A stretch of DNA of 64,000 nucleotides from Sporothrix humicola (lineage: Eukaryota; Ascomycota; Sordariomycetes; Ophiostomatales; Ophiostomataceae). Where the stretch lies: positions 310,001 to 374,000 of the forward strand of contig WNYE01000025.1 in the NCBI GenBank assembly GCA_021396245.1. The letters are read 5' to 3'. The notes beneath the pieces were generated by a model, which was not told where the DNA came from, did no database searches, and worked only from the letters and a program-made list of their open reading frames with translations. The position numbers and the translations under genes are program-made. Below are positions 33,018 through 42,720 of this stretch, piece after piece (position 1 is the first letter of the stretch; every line of letters begins with the position of its first letter).

Positions 33018-35342
33018 TCAATATGCAGCATCAGTCCATTCGTCGGTTTCCATAGCCTTATCAACCCAGCACTGTTGACACCAGTGCCGGCCAGGCACGT
33101 CCGCCCAACCCATGGCGACCGATGTCCGCATCTTCCGCGGACAGTTTGCTTTGGAGCAATGGACGATCGCGCAGTTGCTGTCGTCCTTGCCCGGCCACTC
33201 CTCCCTGAATCGGAACTTGCCCTCCTCATGGAACATGGTGCGGTTGCTTACCAACCCGAGGATCCGGCAAGCATCATTGCACTCGTGCGTTAAGAAAAAG
33301 TAGTAGTAGCCGTCCATGCCCAGGTTTGTCCGCGACAATGGGAACTGGTTGCCAGTAGACTGAATGGCCGGATCGGTCAATGTGCGTCCAACGCCTTGGA
33401 GGTCCGAGACCAAGTACTTGCCACGGGACCGTTCGAATGTGAAATGAGAAAAGGCCTGAGCAGCCGCTGCGACTGGGTTGTTGTTGACATCCTCAGCCAC
33501 CCAACCCTGGTTCGAGTTGTACTTGCGATATTTGCCTTGAGCCGTGTCTTCGGAAAGAAACGGTTCCAGACAAAAGCACTCGCTGGGGACACTCTTTCCG
33601 GGTTTGCGCTCGATGCATGTGGACACATTAAAGTCGAGCGCATATTTCAAGGGAAGCAGCGCGTTGAATTCCAGGACAAAAGCCCTACACAGAGCCAGAG
33701 CGAACATGTCTTCGGTGTAGTGAGGCAGGGTCAGTCGCTTCCCATTTGTATTGTAATAGTTCTTGGCCACGAGAGGCGTGGCGTCGTCATCACAGCGAGC
33801 GTAAAAGGACTGCCGCGAGGCACCGCGGGCGAATGGCGTGCGGCGGCGAAGGACAGTCATGTTGTTGGCACGGGCGCCGTAGTGGGACCGGGTGGTCATC
33901 ATGTTTTCGAGACCGCTGAACTCTCTGGGGACGATGGCTGCATAATTGTCAAACTTGTGTTTCTGTTGGAACCACGATGTTGAGCCCCAGTTCATGGCCG
34001 GGGTTTCCAGTCCGTCCGTGGGATCAACAACCGGTCCATCGCTTTCCGAAGCATCGCCAATGCGGTATGTCGCTGGACTGGTGACGGACTTAACGACCGA
34101 TCCGCTAACCAAGCGGCGCAGCTGGTCAAAGTTGGTCCCAAGCTCGACCTCGGTGAACCGGGGATGGTTGTGGCCAGGCGCTCTGCATGCGTTTGCATCT
34201 TCGTCGCAGTAGCGCTCAATGTACGGGTTGTTCCTGGTCTTTTTGATAAACTCGGGATTCTTGCTAGAGTACTTGTTGGAGTCGAGGAGAGTGCAGCCAG
34301 CAGCCGACTCCGACCAGCGTTCGTAAAGCACGCTGGCCATGCGGTCTGTGTCGTGCGTAATGCGCATAATCGTGAGGTTGACGCTCTGGCCGAACATGCA
34401 TCCAATAAGTTCCTCGTAGTCGTGTCTCCGAGGCTCGAGGCGCGCATAGGGATAGCGATCGTACCCGGGAGGGAAGTCATGGAACTGACTTCCGTGGTCC
34501 GGCGCGTCAGCAATGTGGAGGATGCAGCGAACGGGGCTCTGGAAGTTCATGCGCAGGGCACAACGCAAGCCGCCAAAGGCATCTTCGGGTGCGTCATCAC
34601 CGTTGCAAGAGGCCTCGAGGCTCCGGGCAAAATTGGCCACCTTGTTTTGGTCCGTTGTTAGGCCCAGGAACCGGACATGGTCTCCATCTTCACCAGGCTC
34701 GTATCCATTGACATGGCCGTCTTTATCGCCATAGAAGTAGTCGTCCTCATCATCGTAGTCAGCATCTTCGAGCTCGAGGATGCGCTTCTCCCGTCGGCGT
34801 TTCTTAGCACGCTCCTCACGCTGTTCTTTGCCTTTCTCTGCCCGGTAGCGCTTTCGGTTCTCGACAAATTTGTTGAATCTTGCATAGGGGTCCGGAGCAT
34901 TGTGGTCGATAAGGCGGCGGAACTCGGGTTTTTGTCTGTCCACGTCCCCAAAGTCTTTGTAGCTGACAATGCCGACTCGGGGCCTGGACTTGTACAGGAA
35001 GAATTCCTGCAGTCCGGCCATGATCTCCGCGACCTCTTTTTTTACCTTGTCAAGGTGCGGCTCCATCGACGATGTAGTGTCAATGACAAAGACCACGTCG
35101 ACGTCGCATTTCTCCTTGAAGATGCCGCCGGTTCTGGCCGTCGCAGATGATGTCTGTCGCGAGAGAGCCGACTGGCGCGCCTGAATCGTCCTGTTCGCCA
35201 GCCTCTGGAGTCTCTCGCCTTCGATGACCTAAGTCAAGGCCTCCTAGTTGCCCAAAGAGGGCTCTTCCAGGGGCGAAGGATTCATTCTCGAGATGCGGGA
35301 CGGCGGCGTCATGTCATCGAAATACCACATCCGTCTATCCAT
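33018..35342 (-). CDS. VWA domain + alpha-kinase protein (VwkA-like), with two in-frame TAG codons near the 5' end
   Basis: A 692-codon frame open up to 35096 carries a VWA domain ('VFVIDTTSSMEPH' MIDAS motif, 'VGIVSYKDF', 'ILHIADAPDHG'), interrupted by a charged insert, then an atypical alpha-kinase domain. The kinase shows the ATP lysine in 'LVAKNYY', 'GKYRKYNSNQGWV', the zinc His in 'AFSHFTFERSRGKYLV', 'SDLQGVGRTLTDP', 'RTNLGMDG', and the HxCxxxC zinc ligands in 'FLTHECNDACRILGL'. A Cys-rich tail follows. This is the architecture of Dictyostelium VwkA, a Ser/Thr kinase. The same frame continues upstream without gaps to an ATG at 35342 ('MDRRMWYFDDM'), but is cut by TAG at 35246-35244 and 35231-35229. 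Each would be Gln if CAG. No ATG lies between those stops and the MIDAS motif. The gene is therefore either disabled or unusually spliced. Confidence 0.78.
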
Positions 35343-35849
35343 ATTAGCGACGCTGTATGCCGATGCCAATATGCCTTAGCATAGGTGTTTTGTAGATGGT
35401 AAAATGAAACGCGGACGTGGGATTGGGATTGGGAAGCTAAACAATTGGAGCTTAGTCAAAAACCAAAACAAAATAGCAAAACGTGCCTAGCTCTTTGGGC
35501 CTAGGATGCAACAACAGGAAGGAACGGCTGTTTGCTCTTTCCTAAATAGACTTATTCTGGAAACAACGCTTTTCATCGCCTGAATTTCAACTAGTTGATT
35601 TAAAAGGGAAGGGGTACCTCACCGCACCCAATTACTGTGATATGTAACACATGAACTGTTCAACTTCTGATTTGCCAAGCACACAGAAAGACCCTGGATA
35701 CAAACAATTGCAAATGTTTGTCTGTCCATATAACAGAATGACTTACAAGAAAGACAGGAGGAAAAACAGACACTGGCAGAAGATAGTTGGAATAAATTAC
35801 AGTCACAAATGTCGCTATATATTGCTTGGTTTAAATATTAAACATTTTA
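35343..35849. other. Short spacer between the VWA-alpha-kinase gene and its degraded copy
   Basis: About 500 AT-rich bases containing the promoter of the minus-strand kinase gene. No frame or repeat is recognised. Confidence 0.55.
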
Positions 35850-37102
35850 TCAATTACATGGCCTGCGTGTACTGTTGAATTTCGGCGGCGTCGTGCGCGT
35901 CAGGCCGCGGCCAGAAAACGAGGGCATCGCCATGCAAGGCTCAGGCTTGCAGGCAGTCAGCACGTCGGGGTACTTGAGGGGCACCGGGCGTGATTTCGGC
36001 AGGACCGCCTTCTTCGTTTCCTCCTCGTCTGTCTTTGGCACCGCCTGCCGTGCCTTCTCGTCTGATTTCTCGGCATACGACGGCTCGTACTTGTAGGGCC
36101 AGATCTCGCGGAACTTGTACACCCCCGAGTACAACATATCGCGGTCGCTCTGTAGGCCGAGAAGCTTACAGACACGGTTGCATTCGTGAGACAGGAAGAA
36201 CAGGCAGTAGCCGTCCCAGCCGAGGTTGGTGCGCGACAGCCGCAGGTACTGGTCATCGACGGTCTGGACGGCCGGGTCGGTGAGCACGCGGCCGACGCCC
36301 TGGAAGTCTGTGACTAAAAGCTTGCCGCGGGAACGCTCAAATGTGTAGTGGGAAAACGCCTGTAGTGGACGTTCATTCCCAAGAGTTTCTTGAGAACCAT
36401 CTGGTATTCCAATCCATGCGGCTCACTTCCCGGTGTCGGATATCGGTCGTCCTCCCATGGATTGTTTTGCAAATGGTGGCCATGCGGCGGAGTATCTGTG
36501 ATGTGGATCAAAAGTCCGCCGCTTGGACTGAAGAACTCGGCAGCCCGGTCGAGCGCACCCAGAACATCCTGTGCCTGTCCATCGCCGCCGCCGCTGGCCT
36601 CGAGACCGTTGAGAAAAAGTATAGATGTGCTTCAGATCCGAGGTGAAGTTGAGGGACTTGATGTGGTTGCCTGTCCCCGTCCCGTCGTGGTCTTTGTACG
36701 CGACAATGGCAAACCGGCCAGTGTACTCGTGCAGGGTCCGACCGTGCAGCTCAGACACAATGTTGATGATTTGGTTCTCGACCTCCTCGAGAAACGGCTT
36801 CATGCAGCGGTTTGTATCAATCACCAAGGCTATTTTTTTCTGAACAGGCCGTATGGCATGGCCTCGATGATGGGCTGTGCCGTCTTTCGTGCGCGCCGGA
36901 TCCTCTGTCCAAGGTCCCGCAGCCGCTCGCTCTCGGCAGCAAAAGCGCCGAGTTCATCGCGGTCAAGAAACAACTCATCAAGAATGTTGCGCTCCTTGTG
37001 TCGCACGTTAATGTCGTCAAACAGCCAGGCTCTCGCGGACGGATTCACCGGCGATATGTACGCGTCGCCGCGAGGCCGAATGTAGGAAGACGCCCTGCTC
37101 AT
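35850..37102 (-). pseudogene. Degraded tandem copy of the VWA + alpha-kinase gene
   Basis: Three reading frames in series keep homology to the neighbouring gene. The N-terminal part, 37102 to about 36840, has an ATG and includes 'ARAWLFDDIN' and 'ESERLRDLGQRIRRARK'. It is followed by a one-base shift in an A7 run (36833-36839) into 'IALVIDTNRCMKPF', then a second shift near 36,610-36,625. After 'LLGMNVHY' (about 36,365) the sequence jumps, out of frame, straight to 'AFSHYTFERSRGKLLV' of the alpha-kinase C-lobe. About 290 residues, the end of VWA and the kinase N-lobe with its ATP lysine, are missing. The zinc motif 'SHECNRVCKLLGL' survives. The MIDAS Ser is replaced ('DTNRC'). This cannot make an active kinase. 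Whether the short C-terminal frame (35850-36287) is expressed is unknown. Confidence 0.85.
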
Positions 37103-37432
37103 GGCGGTTGTAATAAGGATTCAAGACGTTAGGGACAAGAGAGGGACAAGAGAGGGACAGGAGAAAAGAGAAAAAGAAAAATTAAATGAATAGACAGAAT
37201 TAAGGGAAAGAACAATCATGAAAATCAATCGTGGTCTCTCATTTGCTGTTTCCCACCAAATTTACCTTCCTTGCGATACGACATGTACGCCGGATGCAGC
37301 TCCAGATAACTGCCTCACTGCCTTATTACACCCTTGTCGCTACGAGCATCCTTCAAAACCTTCCATAAATCATCCAAAAAATCACGCTAATGCTGCAGGG
37401 AATGCATTCACGACCCATCCAGCCAAAGCCCT
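37103..37432. other. Short spacer before the SDR gene
   Basis: Contains the 5' flank of the degraded kinase copy and the 3' flank of the SDR gene. It is purine-rich on the plus strand at 37,130-37,180. Nothing else is seen. Confidence 0.5.
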
Positions 37433-38779
37433 TCAGGCATCTCCAGGCTGCTCTTCTGCAAGGCTGTCCACCGTCTCCAGGATCGTCTCGTGCACCGGCC
37501 GCGGCTGCCAGCCCAGCTGCTCCCGTGCGCGCGCATTACTCGTGAGTCGACCGGCATTGAATTCCAGCAGCTGCTCAAAATGTTCTTTGCTTCCGGTCGA
37601 CACAATTTTGGCCACTTTGGCGAGCCAGTTGGGCGCGGCGGCGGGCATTTTGCGGGCCTTGGCGAGGCGGGGCCGTTCTTTGCGGATGGCAAGGGCGATG
37701 CCGGCGAGCTGGGTCCGGCGGGAGGCGTCGGCGGCGGCCAGGAAACGCTGCCCGCTGACGGCTTCGTCGGGGGCAGTCATGACACGAATCTGCAAATTGG
37801 CCACGTCTCGGACGTCGACAATGCTGACATCGGCGTCGGACGGGATGACTGCGAGTGAACCATCGAGGAGGTGGCTGATGATGGAGGGTGCCGACTCGGG
37901 GGTAGGTGGCGCCGACGACAATGTCGATTGTGAGAAGAGGCTAAGACCGGGCAGGGCCGGCCCCAAAATACCAACCGGGTTGATGACAGTGAGCTGCAGT
38001 TTGTTGCCGCCGCGGCCGCTGCCGACGGGCAGGCTTTGAACGTACTCCCAGGCGGCCTTTTCGGCCTGCAGGAAACTGTAGTGAGCATCCGACAGCGAAC
38101 CGTTGTCGACAGACCAGTCATTCTCTGTAAACACGCGCGCCTTGTCGGCTGGGTGGCCGTAGCCAATCGTGGCAAACGACGAGGTCAGAATGACACGCTC
38201 CACCAACGCCTCGTGAGCTGCTTTGAGGACACGAAGATATCTATATTTTCTCGCAGCGGCCGTAGCCGTCTTTGCCGTCGTCGCTTCCCCGATAATGATG
38301 TGAACATATTTGCAGCCGCGCACGGCATCCGCCCAGCCGTCGTCCGAGGAAAGAATGGCTGGGTAGAAACTCAGTCCCTCGAGGTGGTCTTCGACGTCTT
38401 GGCCCTTGACGCCGGCAGTCTCCAGCGCTCTCATTAAACATTTGCGCAGATCCGCCGCCGTGGGTGAACTGTCGCCGACGGTCGTGCGCACCGTGTAGCC
38501 GGCGAGCAAAAGTTGGAGAATGATGTGTGAAGCGAGATAGCCGTTGCCGCCCGTCACAAGAACGGTCGTGGCAGCATTGCCTTTGTTGTGTGTTGTGGCG
38601 TCCGTAGTTGCGCCAGCATTTGCGCTTCCGCTTGGCGCCGAGGCCACATGGGCGTCCGGCTGGGCAGCACTCTGGGCATTTAGGACGGCGTCTGACGGGG
38701 ACTCCGTCTTGAATGCTGCCGGCGCATCCCCAGCCGGATGATCTTCAGGTGCTGTACTCATGTTTTCGGCGATTTCCAT
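37433..38779 (-). CDS. Extended short-chain dehydrogenase/reductase (dihydroflavonol-reductase/Gre2-like)
   Basis: A single exon of 448 residues. The first ATG gives MEIAEN; a second ATG six codons later is equally possible. An Ala-rich N-terminal extension of about 70 residues precedes the Rossmann motif 'VLVTGGNGYLASHIILQLL', followed by 'YTVRTTVGD', 'YVHIIIGEAT', 'RVILTSSFATIGYG', 'LTVINPVGILGPAL', and 'VDVRDVANLQIRVM'. These mark NAD(P)-dependent aldehyde/flavonoid-reductase-type SDRs, cytosolic and of broad substrate range. The usual YxxxK catalytic pair is not intact: the aligned segment reads 'HYSFLQAEKAAWEY', with Gln where Lys is expected and two residues fewer than normal before 'AEKAAW'. 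The Ser of the triad is present. Activity is therefore doubtful or altered. No frameshift is evident around it. Confidence 0.83.
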   Translation of the reverse strand: MEIAENMSTAPEDHPAGDAPAAFKTESPSDAVLNAQSAAQPDAHVASAPSGSANAGATTDATTHNKGNAATTVLVTGGNGYLASHIILQLLLAGYTVRTTVGDSSPTAADLRKCLMRALETAGVKGQDVEDHLEGLSFYPAILSSDDGWADAVRGCKYVHIIIGEATTAKTATAAARKYRYLRVLKAAHEALVERVILTSSFATIGYGHPADKARVFTENDWSVDNGSLSDAHYSFLQAEKAAWEYVQSLPVGSGRGGNKLQLTVINPVGILGPALPGLSLFSQSTLSSAPPTPESAPSIISHLLDGSLAVIPSDADVSIVDVRDVANLQIRVMTAPDEAVSGQRFLAAADASRRTQLAGIALAIRKERPRLAKARKMPAAAPNWLAKVAKIVSTGSKEHFEQLLEFNAGRLTSNARAREQLGWQPRPVHETILETVDSLAEEQPGDA

Positions 38780-39867
38780 GAATTTGTGAAGGAGAGAAAG
38801 TGCGGCTGAAACAGATTGAAATAAGGCCCTCCGTCGTCTTCTTTTACGCCTTGTGCAGCAATTATTCTATTGCCTACCCCTATGAAACGGCCGTGCCAAG
38901 ACTTGTCTACCTACAACAAGCTAGCACAACATCACTACCACAAACAACATGGATTGGACGTGTTCGAATTCATCGTCGCGAAAGTTTGTCATTGCTTAAT
39001 AGTCTCGTTATTTGGCTTGAATTTTAAAACCAGTTTTTTCTTTTTAATTGTTTTCCAGTCTTAATTTGAGTTTTTCTTATATTTCTTTAGTATCGTCTTT
39101 CTTTTTTTTTTAAAAAAAAATTAAACGGTGAGAATGAAGAAATAGTTCCTTGAACTCTTTACATGAAAATAAACCGAAGTAAACAAGCATTTGAAGATCG
39201 TATACTTTATTGTTTATGTAGAAGAAGATAAGATAGAAAGCGAATCATTCGACTCATTTGAAACGCGGTGAAAGTTCCGTAGCATGTTAAATGCATTGGA
39301 TGTGATGTATGTAATAAAGAAACTTTGAACAAGAAAACGCCAGACATGGCAAAGACTTTGACTCCAAAGAGTCTAGAAATGAGATGAACAAGGAAAATGA
39401 ATCGCAAAGTTCCCAGTGGTTCCAATATGTCCAACTGAAATTCATATGAAGTGCGAGTTCGGAAGGATGGAAAAGAAAAACAATGTAGAAAAGTGGACTG
39501 AAATGTCGTGCTCTAATCAGGGCTGACTTCCATCGAGATACGTGGTAATGAAATAGACTTAAGACTGAAATTGAGAATGAAAAGAAGCGAGAGCTTTGTT
39601 AATGTGTCTTATATGTTGCTAATGAGATATGATATGTGATGTTGGTGAAAGAATCAAGAATCAAATGCGCTGGAGACGAAAGGAAATAGCGGCGTTGCGT
39701 TGTGTTGTACGGGAAAACAAAAGAAAATAAAATGATTGGCAAGGTGGAAATACGAAAGAAAAGAAGTAAATAATAAAGGAAATAAATGAGTGTATGGTGG
39801 TTTCTGTAAAAACAAATGGGAATAATCTGGCAGAAAAATGATGAAAAAAAGTTAAAAAAAAGGAAAA
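38780..39867. other. 1.1-kb spacer between the SDR and C2H2 regulator genes
   Basis: AT-rich DNA with the SDR promoter and the 3' region of the C2H2 gene. A perfect T10A9 palindrome lies at 39102-39120. No coding frame is supported. Confidence 0.55.
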
Positions 39868-42720
39868 TCATAGCTGCATGAGAGGCCACAGTGCGGCGTG
39901 CTCGCCTCTGACACCACGATATCCGCCATGATCGAGGCTCTCCCGTTGCCGTTTAGAATCGGGACGGGGAGGATCGGCCTGATCGTGTGCAACGTCCGCT
40001 TGTGTTTGGACTTGAGCTTGCCCATGTGCTGCTTGCGCCTGTGCCTGAGCACGTGCCTGTGCTTCAGCCTGGACTTGCATGTTATGTGCCTGGATAAATT
40101 GGGCACGCGCCTGAGCCTGAGCCTGTGCCTGGAGCTGTGCCTGCCTGGCTTGCGCCTGAGCATGAGCTTGAGCCTGTGCAATAGAGGCGGCGGCCTGAAG
40201 GACATGCTGAGACTGGGCTGGGGTAGCGGCAGAGACGGGCACCATGTTGCCCAAACGCTCTTTATTGTAGTCATCCATTGTCATGACGCGCTTGACTGGG
40301 TGGGTGTTGCTGTTCGTGGCTGTACCCTGGCGGCTCGCCATAATGCCCGCAGAGTCGACGGAGACGGTGCTTGCTGCCTTGGAGACAGGTGTGGTGTCAT
40401 CAATGCCGTGTTTCTCACGACGGTGAGTTTTCAGGTTGTCAAGTCGACTGAAACTCTTTTTGCAACCTGGAATATCACAAGAGAGACGAAGGCCCTTGTG
40501 CACATTCTTGTGTTTCCTCAGGTATCCTCGTAGATTTTCCCGAACTCCCCGAGGCTTCCACTGACATTGGTCACACACCAAATCTTCCGGGTCGACGTCA
40601 TCGTCGATAGTTGAGGTGGGCGTTTTTGGTGGTTGTATTGAAGTTCTCGAGCTGGACGGCTGTCTGTGGTGACTAACGGGCCTGCTGTCGGTCTGTGACA
40701 ACCCGCCGCCGGTGAACCCGAACCGTGGGTTGGCTGCATGGGCGGTCAAGGCTGCAGAGAGTGATGCGGATGTGGTGTAAACTCCACAGTTGAGGGAAGA
40801 GTCGTTACTCAGTTGTGGTGCAGACTTTTGGGCAACAACTGGGTTCTGTTGCTGTCCAAGTTGGGGTGCCTGATTTGGTTGGAATTGTTGGTGATGTTGG
40901 GTTTGCAGAAGGCCCTGTGGAAGAGCCGTGGAATTTTGGGCAAAGGCCGCCGCAGGCTGTCCAATTTGTTGGGGAAGAGTGTCCTGTGTTTGCATGCCAT
41001 CCATGTCGATATCCATAGACGTTGCTAATAATCCATCAGCACCCGGGTGTGGGTGGTGAGAATGGTGGTGATCATGTAATTGGTGGCCGGCCAAGTCGTG
41101 CAAGACGGTTGTCGTCGTCGCTAATGGGGCCCCTGTTGTCATGGCAGACCCAGTAAGATGGTTGTGGCTTTCATTGACAGTTGTAGGTGCCAAGACAACT
41201 GACTCTGTCGGATTTTGGCCATGGTGGTACCAATTATTTCGCTCGGCTAACAAGCTGTCGTTCTGGTCATAATCTCCGGATGCTGGCGTGGACGCAAATG
41301 AGCTTGCGATAGTTATGCGATCGTCAGCCTTGAATGGCGACATTGGAGAGAACCCGTTATTAGTGCCACCCCTTTCGTTCAAGAGGAGTGCCGCTGCGGC
41401 TGCATGTGGGGATCGAAGAGCAGCAATATCTGACGAGAGACTCGCCGACGAACCGCCCTCGATGCCTGCTGCGAGAAGACGGGCCGCATCATGTGAGAAC
41501 GGAGATAGATTTTGGGCCGCAAAGAGCGACCCTTGAGATGGGTTTGCTGAAGACGGAACAGAAGATCCTTGATCGAACATGGTCGACGGCCGCGTTGACG
41601 ATATGTTGCTCGTGTCGCTTGAGTCGACGTCTGTTGACCACATCATCGTTGCGCTTCTGTCATCTACCCCGACACTGGTTGCACTGCCATTGTCAAAGTT
41701 GTTACAAGAACAGGCTGCAGAAATCGAGGATAGAGATACGCCTGGCTCAACCTTAATTCCCAGATCGTGTTGGTGGTGGTGATGCTCGTTGGTGGCAAAA
41801 CAGGCATCGTCAAATGTGCATGCGTATCCAGATGCATTGCCAGCACTGACCTCAGGGTGAAGCGAGTTGTTTCTTCCGGCGTGGCCAAAAGCTGGTAGTG
41901 ATTGCTGTTGATCGACTCCAAAGGCCGTCTGCAACTCCTGGATAGATTGGGGTGATAACATGTGCGCCTGATCTAGTCCAAGAAGCTGGCTCCAGTCACA
42001 GATATCATCTGCTGACTGGTACTTGGTTGGGTGTTGTGTGGACGTTATCACTCCATCCATGTCAGGCACTGCCGTGGCTGTTGTTTCTGTAAGAGTTGGT
42101 GAAGGAATCATAGAGGTGACGGTCGGCAGCATTGCCGTCTGCCCAATTCCTGCTGTCGTCGGGGCTCCCGTGCTCGAGACGGAGATTTTGCGACTCGAGT
42201 TTCGACGGCGTAGTGTAAGAGTCTCTGTCAAAGTCTCCTTCATCTTTGACCCAAGGCTCCGTTTTCGTTGGAATCCGGGCGTTGTTGACTTCCAGCCAGT
42301 CCATTCTGTCCATTCCTTTTCGCTCGTGGGGAATCTGTGCCAGCTGCAGCACTTCCAGCACTCAAACTCGCCCTTTCCAAGCTCTGGACATGAAAAGAGA
42401 TGTTGGATGAGTGCGAGGGGCTCCGTGTACGACAACTCACACTTTACCATTGGACAGCAGTAACCTTGCGCATTTTGCTGGTAGATCATTTTCTGTTCGA
42501 CGAACTCGCGCAAAAATGTGAGAACGATACGAGCCGTTGTTGGGTCGGTCGTGACCTTTTCCTCATAACTAAGTATGTCAGTCAATGTCACTGATCTTCG
42601 CAAAAGCGCTGTGTCTCCGGGCCTAAAGTTCAATAGGGCATGATCTTCTTCCTGAACTTACGGGCATGTTGTTGCATTTTGAACGAGGCCGAGGCTCTCT
42701 TGCGATGCTCTCGGATCCAT
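39868..42720 (-). CDS. C2H2 zinc-finger transcription factor, Gln/Ala-rich
   Basis: Two exons, complement(42662..42720) and (39868..42622), give 937 residues. The intron is very short (39 nt, GTAAGT...TTTAG), contains an in-frame TAA, and the phases match across it. N-terminal residues about 75-115 form an atypical Cys/His cluster ('CCPMVKCELSYTEPLALIQH' then 'CWKCCSWHRF') seen in a group of fungal regulators. The DNA-binding pair near 697-760 is 'CDQCQWKPRGVRENLRGYLRKH' and 'CDIPGCKKSFSRLDNLKTHRREKH'. Between and after are long Ser/Thr/Gln/Asn-rich segments. The C-terminal 130 residues are almost only Gln and Ala with Arg and His, likely a coiled, self-associating tail. It should act in the nucleus as a sequence-specific regulator; targets are unknown. 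The gene-free 7.2 kb upstream suggests complex control. Confidence 0.86.
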
